NCBI RefSeq assembly: GCF_001417735.1
Contig: NZ_BBUZ01000030.1
Coordinates: 62,001 to 126,000, forward strand
DNA length: 64,000 nucleotides
DNA from: Streptomyces sp. NBRC 110028
GTDB taxonomy: Bacteria; Actinomycetota; Actinomycetes; Streptomycetales; Streptomycetaceae
Reading direction: 5' to 3'
The translations under genes were made by a program, and so were the position numbers. Under the pieces are notes generated by a model. It was not told the origin of the DNA. It saw only the letters and a list, made by a program, of their open reading frames with translations, and did no database searches. Positions 42,492-50,907 of this stretch are shown one piece after another (the first letter of the stretch is position 1; each line of letters starts with the position of its first letter).

Positions 42492-42564
42492 ACAATGATC
42501 ATTGTCTTCGGCCGGTCCGCTCCCGCACGCTCGAAGCAGTCCCGAAGAAGTCCCGAAGCAGTCC
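42492..42564. promoter_or_regulatory. gabT control region: 14-bp palindrome and three 11-bp tandem repeats
   Basis: A perfect palindrome, ACAATGATCATTGT, occupies 42492-42505. Downstream, three 11-bp units (CGAAGCAGTCC) run head to tail at 42532-42542, 42543-42553 (one mismatch) and 42554-42564, ending 34 bp before the gabT start. An 11-bp period puts each unit on the same face of the helix, as expected for cooperative protein binding, most likely by the divergent PucR protein. Confidence 0.55.
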
Positions 42565-42598
42565 GGTCACCGCCGTTCCGTGGGTGTTGGGAGAGATC

Positions 42599-43861
42599 AT
42601 GACCAATCTGTCGCCGCAGCTCCGCCAAGCCACTCCGGTGGTCGCCGTCCGCGGGGAGGGCGCCTACCTCCATGGCGAGGACGGACGCCGCTATCTGGAC
42701 TTCACCGCGGGCATCGGCGTCACCAGCACCGGACACTGCCACCCGCGGGTCGTCGCCGCCGCCCAGGAGCAGGTCGGCACCCTCATCCACGGTCAGTACA
42801 CGACCGTCATGCACCAGCCGCTGCAGCGGCTGACCGCCAAGCTCGGCGAAGTGCTGCCCGAGGGTCTGGACAGTCTGTTCTTCACCAACTCCGGCAGCGA
42901 GGCCGTGGAGTCCGCGCTGCGCCTGGCCCGCCAGGCCACCGGGCGGCCGAACGTCCTGGTCTGCCACGGCGGCTTCCACGGCCGCACCGTCGCCGCCGCG
43001 TCCATGACCACCTCCGGGACCCGCTTCCGCTCCGGCTTCTCGCCCCTGATGAGCGGCGTCGTGGTGACCCCGTTCCCCACCGCCTACCGGTACGGCTGGG
43101 ACGAGGAGACCGCGACCCGGTTCGCGCTGAAGGAGCTGGACTACGTCCTGCAGACCATCTCCTCGCCCGACGACACCGCGGCGATCATCGTCGAGCCGGT
43201 GCTGGGCGAGGGCGGCTACGTGCCCGCCACCGAGGGCTTCCTGCAGGGGCTGCGGGAGCGGGCCGACCGCCATGGCTTCCTGCTCATCCTGGACGAGGTA
43301 CAGACCGGCGTCGGCCGCACCGGCCGCTTCTGGGGCCATGACCACTTCGGCATCCGCCCCGACATCCTGGTCACCGCCAAGGGCCTGGCCAGTGGCTTCC
43401 CGCTGTCCGGCATCGCCGCCTCCGAGGAACTGATGGCCAAGGCCTGGCCCGGCTCGCAGGGCGGCACCTACGGCGCCAACGCGGTGGCCTGCGCCGCGGC
43501 CGCGGCCACCCTCGATGTCGTACGGGACGAGAACCTCGTCGCCAACGCCGACGCCATGGGCGCTCGGCTGCGCGCCGGTCTGGAGGACATCGCCGCGAAG
43601 ACCCCCGCCATCGGCGACGTCCGCGGCCTCGGCCTCATGCTGGCCAGCGAGTTCGTCACCGAGGACGGCGAACCCGACCCGGCGACCGCGTCCCGCGTGC
43701 AGCGCGCCGCCGTCGACGAGGGACTGCTGCTGCTCCTGTGCGGAGCCTGGAACCATGTGGTCCGGATGATCCCCGCGCTGGTCGTCGACGAAGCGGCGAT
43801 CGACGAGGGGCTGCGCGCCTGGTCCGCCGCCGTGAGCGCCGGGACCGCCGGTACCTCCTGA
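42599..43861 (+). CDS. gabT: 4-aminobutyrate aminotransferase (class III)
   Basis: A 420-residue PLP enzyme, ATG 42599, with GGAGAG just upstream. Class III features: T-S-T-G-H-C-H-P in the N-terminal arm, F-F-T-N-S-G-S-E-A-V-E-S-A for the cofactor phosphate, G-G-F-H-G-R-T, L-I-L-D-E-V-Q-T-G-V-G-R-T-G, and the Schiff-base Lys in V-T-A-K-G-L-A-S-G-F-P-L-S. It converts GABA and 2-oxoglutarate to succinic semialdehyde and glutamate. Coupling to a succinate-semialdehyde-type dehydrogenase 80 bp downstream supports the assignment. Related omega-amino acids such as beta-alanine or putrescine-derived amines are possible substrates. Confidence 0.9.
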   Translation: MTNLSPQLRQATPVVAVRGEGAYLHGEDGRRYLDFTAGIGVTSTGHCHPRVVAAAQEQVGTLIHGQYTTVMHQPLQRLTAKLGEVLPEGLDSLFFTNSGSEAVESALRLARQATGRPNVLVCHGGFHGRTVAAASMTTSGTRFRSGFSPLMSGVVVTPFPTAYRYGWDEETATRFALKELDYVLQTISSPDDTAAIIVEPVLGEGGYVPATEGFLQGLRERADRHGFLLILDEVQTGVGRTGRFWGHDHFGIRPDILVTAKGLASGFPLSGIAASEELMAKAWPGSQGGTYGANAVACAAAAATLDVVRDENLVANADAMGARLRAGLEDIAAKTPAIGDVRGLGLMLASEFVTEDGEPDPATASRVQRAAVDEGLLLLLCGAWNHVVRMIPALVVDEAAIDEGLRAWSAAVSAGTAGTS

Positions 43862-43941
43862 CGTTCGCCCTGTCACCCCCGGGAACCCCGGCCGCCGCCC
43901 GCCGTCCACGCGGGCGGCGGCCACAGAAGGAGATTGCCGCT

Positions 43942-45423
43942 ATGTCTGCCCTGCCCACCGCTTCGTTCCCCGCAGCGGACGATGTCCTCGCGACGGTGTC
44001 CAAGAAGCTGTACATCGCCGGGTCCTGGTCCGACGCGGCCGGCGGCCGGACCATGCCGGTCGACGACCCGGCCACCGGCGAGGTGCTGTGCGAAGTCGCC
44101 GACGCGAGCCCCGCCGACGGACAGCGCGCGCTCGACGCCGCCCTGGACGCCCAGGAGAAATGGGCCGCCACCGCGCCCCGCGCCCGCAGCGAGATCCTGC
44201 GCCGCGCCTACGAACTCATCATGGAGCGCGCCGACGCGCTCGCCGCCCTGATGACGGCCGAGATGGGAAAGCCGCTGGCCGAGGCGCGCGGTGAGGCCGC
44301 GTACGCCGCCGAGTTCTTCCGCTGGTTCTCCGAGGAGGCCGTCCGCATCGACGGCGGATACGCCACCATGCCCGACGGCAAGAACCGCATGCTGCTCATG
44401 CGCCGCCCCGTCGGCCCCTGTCTCCTCGTCACCCCGTGGAACTTCCCGCTGGCCATGGGCACCCGCAAGATCGGCCCGGCGATCGCCGCCGGCTGCACCA
44501 TGGTGCTCAAGCCCGCCCCGCAGACGCCGCTGTCCTCGCTCGCCCTCGCGGGCATCCTGGAGGAGGCCGGGCTGCCCGCCGGGGTGCTCAACGTCGTCAC
44601 CACCTCCCGGGCCGGCGAGGTCGTCGAACCGCTGCTGACCGGCGGCCACATCCGCAAGCTGTCCTTCACCGGCTCCACCCAGGTCGGCCGCGTCCTGCTC
44701 GGCCAGTGCGCGCCCGCCGTGGTCCGCACCTCCATGGAACTCGGCGGCAACGCCCCCTTCATCGTCTTCGACGACGCCGACCTCGACGTCGCGGTCGAGG
44801 GCGCCATGACCGCCAAGATGCGCAACATGGGCGAGGCGTGCACCGCCGCCAACCGCTTCTTCGTCCACTCCTCCGTCGCCGCCGAGTTCGCCGACCGCCT
44901 CGCCCGCCGCATGGGCGCCCTCGACGTCGGCCCCGGCAGCCGCCCCGGCGTCGAGGTGGGCCCGCTGATCGACCGGGCGGGCCGCACCAAGGTCGAGGAA
45001 CTGGTCGCCGACGCCGTCGCGCGCGGAGCCGAGGTTCTGGTCGGTGGCAGCACTCCCGAAGGCCCCGGCTGCTTCTACCCCCCGACCGTGCTCACCGGCG
45101 TGTCCCCCGCCAGCCGTCTCATGGAGACCGAGATCTTCGGCCCGGTCGCCGCCATCCTCACCTTCGAGGACGAGGACGAAGTCGTCGCCACCGCCAACAG
45201 CACCGAATGGGGCCTGGTGGGCTACGTCTTCACCCAGGACCTCAACCGTTCGCTGCGGGTGAGCGAGCGGCTGGAAGTCGGCATGGTCGGCCTCAACACC
45301 GGCCTGGTCTCCAACCCGGCCGCCCCGTTCGGCGGCGTCAAACAGTCCGGCCTCGGCCGCGAGGGCGGCCGCGTCGGGATCGACGAGTTCCTGGAGTACA
45401 AGTACATCGCCACCCCGGCGTGA
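43942..45423 (+). CDS. gabD: NAD(P)-dependent succinate-semialdehyde dehydrogenase
   Basis: A 493-residue aldehyde dehydrogenase from ATG 43942, with AAGGAG 10 bases upstream. Motifs in order: P-W-N-F-P-L-A-M (Asn that holds the oxyanion), L-K-P-A-P-Q-T-P-L, F-T-G-S-T-Q-V-G, catalytic base region M-E-L-G-G-N-A-P-F, nucleophile Cys in G-E-A-C-T-A-A-N-R-F-F, and E-I-F-G-P-V. The pattern around the active site resembles GabD rather than betaine or phenylacetaldehyde enzymes. It oxidises succinic semialdehyde made by GabT into succinate for the TCA cycle. A roughly 300-bp gap downstream holds a Streptomyces-type repeat. Confidence 0.9.
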   Translation: MSALPTASFPAADDVLATVSKKLYIAGSWSDAAGGRTMPVDDPATGEVLCEVADASPADGQRALDAALDAQEKWAATAPRARSEILRRAYELIMERADALAALMTAEMGKPLAEARGEAAYAAEFFRWFSEEAVRIDGGYATMPDGKNRMLLMRRPVGPCLLVTPWNFPLAMGTRKIGPAIAAGCTMVLKPAPQTPLSSLALAGILEEAGLPAGVLNVVTTSRAGEVVEPLLTGGHIRKLSFTGSTQVGRVLLGQCAPAVVRTSMELGGNAPFIVFDDADLDVAVEGAMTAKMRNMGEACTAANRFFVHSSVAAEFADRLARRMGALDVGPGSRPGVEVGPLIDRAGRTKVEELVADAVARGAEVLVGGSTPEGPGCFYPPTVLTGVSPASRLMETEIFGPVAAILTFEDEDEVVATANSTEWGLVGYVFTQDLNRSLRVSERLEVGMVGLNTGLVSNPAAPFGGVKQSGLGREGGRVGIDEFLEYKYIATPA

Positions 45424-45582
45424 TGGGGCAGGGCCCCTTCCCCACCCGGCACCCGCCGGGCCCGGGGGGCGGGGCTCCTGCGGTCTCAGCCGGCCCGTGG
45501 CCGCCGGGCCCCCTCCGGTTCCGGTTCCTGCGCGTGGGGCGCCTCTCCGCGCCGGTGTTCTGGGCCGGGCGCACGCCTTGCG

Positions 45583-45625
45583 GCCCGTCCGGCGCTTGAG
45601 GACCGGGGCCGGGGCGGAGCCCCGG
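45583..45625. repeat. Streptomyces-type dispersed intergenic repeat with hairpin
   Basis: The stretch beginning GCCCGTCCGGCGCTTGAGG and ending in a 7-bp hairpin with a 3-base loop (CCGGGGC 45609-45615, GCCCCGG 45619-45625) matches a motif scattered through many Streptomyces intergenic regions. The rest of the 303-bp gap (45424-45726) has further GC hairpins that probably terminate gabTD; there is no gene in it. Confidence 0.65.
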
Positions 45626-45726
45626 TTGCGGGGAGGGGGCGGGTAGGGGAGAAAGCCCCAGCCGGGAACCGCCACCGCGGGCGGGCCGTTGGCCTGGTGG
45701 ATCCGCGGTGCGCAAGGAGGGGACCC

Positions 45727-47025
45727 ATGGCCGAGCTGGTGCCCGGCGGCAACCAACCGCTGCCGGACGGCACGCTGACCATCCGCGTCCCGGGCCCCTT
45801 CGACCTGTCCGCGCTGATCACCGGCGATGACGGAAAGGTGGCGGGCGACGGCGACTTCGTCTTCTTCAACCAGCCCACCGCCCCCGGTATCCGAGTCGAC
45901 GCGGGCACCATCACCGTGCGGCCCGGACAGCTGCGCCCCGGCGCGAGCCGGGTCACCGTCGTCGTCAGCCCCGCCGACCCCGGCACCCCGCTCGGCCGGC
46001 TGCCTCCGCCCGTCATGAGCGTCACCGGAAGCGGCGGGGCCCCGCCGGCCCGGTTCGCCCCGCCGAGACCCGGGGCCGAGACGGTGGTGCTGCTCGCCGA
46101 GATCTACCGGCGCGGCACCCGGTGGAAGGTGCGGGCGATCGGCCAGGGGTACGCGGACGGGCTGGCCGGGGTGGCGCGCGACTTCGGCGTCGACGTCGCG
46201 GACGACGGCACCACGGACGACCCGGCGGCGCCGGAGCCCCCACCGCCCGGCGGTGACGGGATCCTGGGGCTCGTCAACGCCGCCCGGTCACGGCACGGCG
46301 TACCACCCGTGGCCCTCGACCCGCGGCTCACCCGGGCCGCCGAGGCCCACGCGGCTGCCATGGCCGCCCAGGGCGCGCTCGGTTCGCAGGGCCCTGACGG
46401 GACGTCGCTCTTCCACCGGATCGCGGTCAGTGGCTACGCCCCGCTCACGGTCGCCGAGCACCTGGTCTCCGGGCCGCGCACCCCGGGCGCGTTCGTGGAC
46501 TACTGCCTGTCCGGTGAGGAGCGCCGCGGCCCGTTCCGGGACCCGGCGGTCACCCATGTGGGCATCGGCCGGGCATCCGGCGCCGGAGACGTGTTCTGGA
46601 CGGCGGTATGGGCGCGGCCCTTCACCGCGGACGGTCTGCGGCGCCTCGCGTCGGAGGTGATCGCGCTCACCAACGCCGAGCGCGCCGCCGCCCGGCTGGC
46701 GCCGCTGGCCCCCGACCCGCGGCTGACGGTGGCCGCGCAGGCGCACAGCGACGACATGGTCGCCCGCGACTTCTACGACCACATCAGCCCCGAGGGCCGC
46801 CGGCCCTGGGACCGGGCCGCCACCGCCGGGGCCACCCACCCCGGCATCGGCGAGAACATCGCGTGCGGGCAGCGCGGCCCGGCGGAGGTGGTCCGTGGCT
46901 GGATGGACAGCCCCGGCCACCGCGCCAACATCCTCAAGCCCGGCTTCACGCACATAGGCGTCGGCTACGCCACCGGCGGCCGCGCCGGCACGTACTGGAC
47001 CCAGGTCTTCGGCGCGAGCCGGTAG
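45727..47025 (+). CDS. TerD-like domain fused to two CAP/SCP domains
   Basis: A 432-residue protein from ATG 45727 (AAGGAGGGG 5 bases upstream). Residues 1-165 form a TerD-like domain: L-V-P-G-G-N-Q-P-L-P-D-G-T-L-T-I-R, D-D-G-K-V-A-G-D-G-D-F-V-F-F-N-Q-P, and a late R-R-G-T-R-W-K-V-R-A-I-G-Q-G-Y-A-D-G-L. Two CAP (PR-1/SCP) domains follow. The first (about 178-300) has lost much of the usual His/Glu pattern. The second (about 310-432) keeps H-S-D-D-M, Y-D-H-I-S-P-E-G, G-E-N-I-A, and G-W-M-D-S-P-G-H-R-A-N-I-L. TerD domains bind calcium and act inside the cell, whereas CAP domains are usually secreted; no signal peptide is visible. Function unknown. Confidence 0.85.
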   Translation: MAELVPGGNQPLPDGTLTIRVPGPFDLSALITGDDGKVAGDGDFVFFNQPTAPGIRVDAGTITVRPGQLRPGASRVTVVVSPADPGTPLGRLPPPVMSVTGSGGAPPARFAPPRPGAETVVLLAEIYRRGTRWKVRAIGQGYADGLAGVARDFGVDVADDGTTDDPAAPEPPPPGGDGILGLVNAARSRHGVPPVALDPRLTRAAEAHAAAMAAQGALGSQGPDGTSLFHRIAVSGYAPLTVAEHLVSGPRTPGAFVDYCLSGEERRGPFRDPAVTHVGIGRASGAGDVFWTAVWARPFTADGLRRLASEVIALTNAERAAARLAPLAPDPRLTVAAQAHSDDMVARDFYDHISPEGRRPWDRAATAGATHPGIGENIACGQRGPAEVVRGWMDSPGHRANILKPGFTHIGVGYATGGRAGTYWTQVFGASR

Positions 47026-47040
47026 CCGCCCGGGGAGCCG

Positions 47041-47775
47041 TCAGGTGACGGTGCCGGTACGGGACTCCAGGTCGCGCCGCGTGGCGTCGCCGTACACCCC
47101 GTCCTCGTCGCCGCGGATCCCGTACCACAGCTGGAATCGGGCCACGGCCTCGGTGAGTGTCCGGTCGTACCGGCCGTTGACCTGTCCGTCCCGGTAGACG
47201 TCGGGAATCTTCAGCAGACGGGTCTGGAGCTCGGAGACCTGCGGACCGCTGTCGCCCTGGCTCAGCACCCCGGCCTGGTCGCCCGGCGGTGCCGGGACCG
47301 CGGTGGTGGGGGCGGCGGACGCGGCCGGCGGGCGGCCGGTGTCGGACGCCGTGGGGCCGCCGCCCGGTGCGGCGGCGTTGATGACCGCGCCGCCGGGGAG
47401 GAGCAGTACGAGGGTGAGGGCGAGGGCGACGCCCAGCCCGACTCCCGCGACGATCAGCACGGCGGTCCGGGGATGGCGCCGTACCGTCGCGGGCGGGGGA
47501 GCGGCGGGCTCGGTCGGCGGGCCGACCGCGCCCCAGGAGTCGGACGCCGGGACGCGGGCATCCATCTCCTGGGTCTCGTCCTCGGCGAGCCGGTGTGCCT
47601 CCGGGGGGAGCGCATCGCCCGTTTCGCCCGGAGGCCGGAACAGATCCAGGTCCTCCATCCATTCCTCCACCGGCCCGTCCGCGTCCTCACCGCCCCCCGC
47701 CCCCGGACGGAAGATCGCGGTCGGCTCGATCACGTGACGCCCGCCGGTCCGGTCGGGATCGGTTTCGGCTGCCAT
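47041..47775 (-). CDS. Single-pass membrane protein with peptidoglycan-binding domain
   Basis: A 244-residue protein from ATG 47775, with AAGGAGG 5 bases upstream. An acidic cytoplasmic region (residues 1-100, with D-L-D-L-F-R-P-P) leads to one membrane helix, V-L-I-V-A-G-V-G-L-G-V-A-L-A-L-T-L-V-L-L-L, at about 107-130. A Pro/Ala linker comes next, then a PG_binding_1 domain at about 178-240: L-S-Q-G-D-S-G-P-Q-V-S-E-L-Q-T-R-L, N-G-R-Y-D-R-T-L-T-E-A-V-A-R-F-Q, Y-G-D-A-T-R. It probably anchors or senses the wall. It converges with the TerD-CAP gene, with only 15 bp between stops. Confidence 0.88.
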   Translation of the reverse strand: MAAETDPDRTGGRHVIEPTAIFRPGAGGGEDADGPVEEWMEDLDLFRPPGETGDALPPEAHRLAEDETQEMDARVPASDSWGAVGPPTEPAAPPPATVRRHPRTAVLIVAGVGLGVALALTLVLLLPGGAVINAAAPGGGPTASDTGRPPAASAAPTTAVPAPPGDQAGVLSQGDSGPQVSELQTRLLKIPDVYRDGQVNGRYDRTLTEAVARFQLWYGIRGDEDGVYGDATRRDLESRTGTVT

Positions 47776-47957
47776 ACAGACCTCCTTGTGCCCCACGCCG
47801 TTCAGCGGGGGATACGGACGGAAGTCCGGGAAGACTCAAGCCGATCGCCATCCGGTGATCGCGGGGCCGTGACGTTCACCCGACTGCCGCGCCCGGTGCC
47901 GGGAGTCCGGAGGGAAGCGATACGGAACGGCCCCGGAACCCCGAAGGGAGCACATCG

Positions 47958-49199
47958 ATGGAGCGGACCACATGTTGCGTGGTGGGCGGCGGTCCCGCCG
48001 GGATGGTCCTCGCCCTGCTGCTGGCCCGGGCGGGCGTGGACGTCACCGTCCTGGAGAAACACGGGGACTTCCTGCGCGACTTCCGCGGCGACACCGTGCA
48101 TCCCAGCACCCTGGCGCTGCTGGAGGACCTGGGCCTGGCCGAGCGGTTCGCCGCGCTGCCGCAGCGTCATGTGCACTCCGTCCAGCTGCCGATCGGCCCG
48201 GACGGCGAGCTGTTCACCGTCGGCGATCTGAGCGCGCTGCCGGGCCCGTACAACTACGTCGCGATGGTGCCGCAGTGGGATCTGCTGAACCTGCTGGCGG
48301 ACGAGGCCGGGAAGGAGCCGTCGTTCCGGCTGCGGATGAACACCGAGGCCACCTCCTTCCTCCAGGAGCGCGGCCGGATCACCGGGGTGCGCTACCGCAC
48401 CGCCGACGGCGGCACCGGTGAGCTGCGGGCCACCCTCACCGTGGCCTGCGACGGCCGCGGCTCGCTGGCCCGCCGGCTGCCCGAGCTGGGACTGCGGGAG
48501 TTCTCCTGCCCGATGGACGCCTGGTGGTTCCGGCTGCCGCGGCACGAGGGCGATCCCAGGGGGCTGGTGGGCAACACCGGCGACCGCTTCCTGACCGCCA
48601 TGATCGACCGCGGTGAGTACTGGCAGTGCGCCGTGCTGATCCCCAAGGGAGCCGACGCCACCCGGCGCGCCGGTGGTCTGGACCGGTTCCAGGCCGCGTT
48701 CGCGGCCGCCACCCCGTGGATGGGCGATCGCGAGCCGGAGCTGCGCTCCTGGGACGAGGTGAAGCTGCTGGACGTACGGCTGGACCGGCTGCGCCGCTGG
48801 CACCGCCCCGGGCTGCTGTGCATCGGCGACGCGGCGCACGCCATGTCGCCCGTCTTCGGCATCGGCATCAACCTCGCCGTCGAGGACGCCGTCGCCGCCG
48901 CCCGGCATCTGGCCGGACCGCTGCGCGAGGGCACCGTGGGCCTGCACGACGTCCGCGCCGTCCAGCGCCGCCGCTGGCCCACCGCCGCGGGCACCCAGGC
49001 GCTCCAGCGGATCGCCCACGCCCGGGTCATCGCGCCACTGCTCGCGGGGCGGTCACCGCTCGGCGACGGCAGGAGGCCGCTGCGGCTGGCGGAGGTGCTG
49101 ACCCGTGCGCCCTGGCTCAAGCGGGCCCCGGCGTACTTCCTCGCGTACGGCGCGAAGCGCGAGCGGCCCCCGGTCTCCTCGCTGCTGCGCGGGGAGTGA
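47958..49199 (+). CDS. FAD-dependent aromatic-hydroxylase-like monooxygenase
   Basis: A 413-residue flavoprotein, ATG 47958, with GAAGGGAG 8 bases upstream. The N-terminal ADP-binding motif is C-V-V-G-G-G-P-A-G-M-V-L-A-L-L-L-A-R-A-G, followed by the conserved R-D-F-R-G-D-T-V-H-P-S. The second FAD motif is L-L-C-I-G-D-A-A-H-A-M-S-P-V-F-G-I-G-I-N. This is the PHBH/UbiH class of group A monooxygenases, which use NAD(P)H and oxygen to hydroxylate aromatic or polyketide rings. No partner biosynthetic gene is adjacent, so the substrate is unknown. It ends at a 16-bp perfect hairpin. Confidence 0.88.
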   Translation: MERTTCCVVGGGPAGMVLALLLARAGVDVTVLEKHGDFLRDFRGDTVHPSTLALLEDLGLAERFAALPQRHVHSVQLPIGPDGELFTVGDLSALPGPYNYVAMVPQWDLLNLLADEAGKEPSFRLRMNTEATSFLQERGRITGVRYRTADGGTGELRATLTVACDGRGSLARRLPELGLREFSCPMDAWWFRLPRHEGDPRGLVGNTGDRFLTAMIDRGEYWQCAVLIPKGADATRRAGGLDRFQAAFAAATPWMGDREPELRSWDEVKLLDVRLDRLRRWHRPGLLCIGDAAHAMSPVFGIGINLAVEDAVAAARHLAGPLREGTVGLHDVRAVQRRRWPTAAGTQALQRIAHARVIAPLLAGRSPLGDGRRPLRLAEVLTRAPWLKRAPAYFLAYGAKRERPPVSSLLRGE

Positions 49200-49216
49200 G
49201 GGCGCGCACGACGGCC

Positions 49217-49254
49217 GGGCCGGGTGCGCGGATTCGTTTCCGCGCACCCGGCCC
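49217..49254. terminator. Perfect 16-bp hairpin between convergent monooxygenase and permease genes
   Basis: Arms 49217-49232 and 49239-49254 pair at every position around the loop TTCGTT. It lies in the 104-bp convergent gap. Confidence 0.88.
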
Positions 49255-49303
49255 CGCGGGTCTCGCGGCTCGGAGGAGAGCCCGTCTCGGACGATGCCCC
49301 GTC

Positions 49304-50824
49304 TCAGACGATGCCCTCGGCGATCTCGGCCTCCTCACGGGCGGAGCCATAGGCGGAGGGCGTGTTGTACGAACGGCGGGCGACGAACCACCAGACGGTG
49401 GCCAGGACCAGCACCGCGGCCAGCGCGATCGACGCGTAGTTCATCGAATCGACCGTCACCGGGCTGGACTGCGGCAGGCAGAACAGCACCGTCACCAGCG
49501 CCACCCACACCACCGCCACCCAGCCGATCGGCTTGCTCCAGCGACCCAGGTGCCACGGCCCCTTGGTGAACCGGTCCCCGGCGCGCAGCCGCAGGAAGAC
49601 GGGGATCGCATAGGCGGGGGTGATGCCGATGACGTTGATGGCCGTCACCGCGCCGTACGCGGTCTCCGAGTACAGGGACGGCAGGGCCAGCAGGCACGCC
49701 ACCGCGACCGACAGCCACACCGCGAGCACCGGGGTCTGGGTGCGGCTGCTGACCCGCCGCCACAGCCGGGAGCCCGGCAGCGCGCCGTCCCGGCTGAACG
49801 CGAACACCATCCGGCTGGCCGCCGCCACCTCCGCGTTCCCGCAGAACAGCTGCGCGATGATGACGATCAGCAGCATGGCCGTGGCGCCACCGGTGCCGAG
49901 GGCGTCGATGAGGATCTGCGCGGGCGGCACCCCGGTGGCGCTCTTCTGCGTCCCGGCGTAGTCCTGGATGGCGAAGGTCAGCCCCGCCAGCAGCACGAAC
50001 CCGGCCACCCAGGACACCCAGATGGCGCGGACGATGCCACGGGCGGCGGACACGGAGGCGTTGGACGTCTCCTCGGACAGATGCGCCGACGCGTCGTATC
50101 CGGAGAAGGTGTACTGGGCGAGCAACAGGCCGATGGCGGCCACATAGAGGGGATTCGACCAGCCGGTGTTGTTGACGAACTCGGTGAACACGAATTCCGG
50201 GGACTGGTGGTGGGACGGAATGATCGCCAGCGCGCCGACGATGACCGCGACTCCCGCCAAGTGCCACCACACACTGACCGAGTTGAGCAGACTGACCAGG
50301 CGCACTCCGAAAAGATTCAGTATGGCATGCAACAACAGAATGCAGACGAAGATAACCATGGTCGACTGTGGGGTGGGGGTGAACCCCCACTGCAAATTGA
50401 GGAGGGCGCCGGTGAATTGGGCCGCGCCGTAGTCGATACCGGCGATCGCGCCCAGCAGTCCCAGCAGGTTCAGCCAGCCGGTGTACCAGCCCCAGGCGCG
50501 GCCGCCGAGCCGGTCGGCCATGTAGTAAAGGGCGCCGGAGGTCGGATAGGCGCTGGTGACCTCCGCCAGCGCCAGGCCCACACACAGCACGAACAGCCCG
50601 ACGCCGGTCCAGCCCCACAGCATGACCGAGGGACCGCCGGTGTCCAGCCCGAACCCGTACAGGGTCATGCAGCCGGACAGAATGGAAATGACCGAGAAGC
50701 TGATCGCGAAATTACCGAAGCTCCCCATCCGGCGGGCCAGCACCGGCTGGTATCCCAGCTCGCGCAGCCGTTGTTCTTCATCCTGCTGTGGTGTCGAAAC
50801 GGAACGGGACCGGGGTGTGGACAT
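49304..50824 (-). CDS. APC-family amino acid / GABA-type permease
   Basis: A 506-residue membrane protein with 12 predicted helices. ATG 50824 has GGAGG 6 bases upstream. The start L-R-E-L-G-Y-Q-P-V-L-A-R-R-M-G-S-F-G-N-F-A-I-S-F-S-V-I-S-I-L-S-G is typical of the amino acid-choline transporter branch (fungal UGA4/GABA permease and bacterial relatives). Further conserved stretches are A-E-V-T-S-A-Y-P-T-S-G-A-L-Y-Y and G-Y-D-A-S-A-H-L-S-E-E-T. It could import GABA for gabTD encoded 5 kb away, but choline, ethanolamine or other amines are also possible. The upstream tetratricopeptide-like gene is co-directional, with an 83-bp gap. Confidence 0.85.
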   Translation of the reverse strand: MSTPRSRSVSTPQQDEEQRLRELGYQPVLARRMGSFGNFAISFSVISILSGCMTLYGFGLDTGGPSVMLWGWTGVGLFVLCVGLALAEVTSAYPTSGALYYMADRLGGRAWGWYTGWLNLLGLLGAIAGIDYGAAQFTGALLNLQWGFTPTPQSTMVIFVCILLLHAILNLFGVRLVSLLNSVSVWWHLAGVAVIVGALAIIPSHHQSPEFVFTEFVNNTGWSNPLYVAAIGLLLAQYTFSGYDASAHLSEETSNASVSAARGIVRAIWVSWVAGFVLLAGLTFAIQDYAGTQKSATGVPPAQILIDALGTGGATAMLLIVIIAQLFCGNAEVAAASRMVFAFSRDGALPGSRLWRRVSSRTQTPVLAVWLSVAVACLLALPSLYSETAYGAVTAINVIGITPAYAIPVFLRLRAGDRFTKGPWHLGRWSKPIGWVAVVWVALVTVLFCLPQSSPVTVDSMNYASIALAAVLVLATVWWFVARRSYNTPSAYGSAREEAEIAEGIV

Positions 50825-50907
50825 GACATACCTCCGAAAGGGGAAACGGGGCGGTCGGCAGAGGTCGGAAGGATGGGGAAAAGGGATCAGCCGGGGGAAG
50901 GGACGGC

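Noticed and set aside
42599..45423. Possibility that gabT/gabD are tailoring genes of a polyene cluster beside the regulators
   Set aside because: The transaminase is class III with GABA-type motifs, not the sugar aminotransferase used for mycosamine, and both genes have their own PucR regulator.
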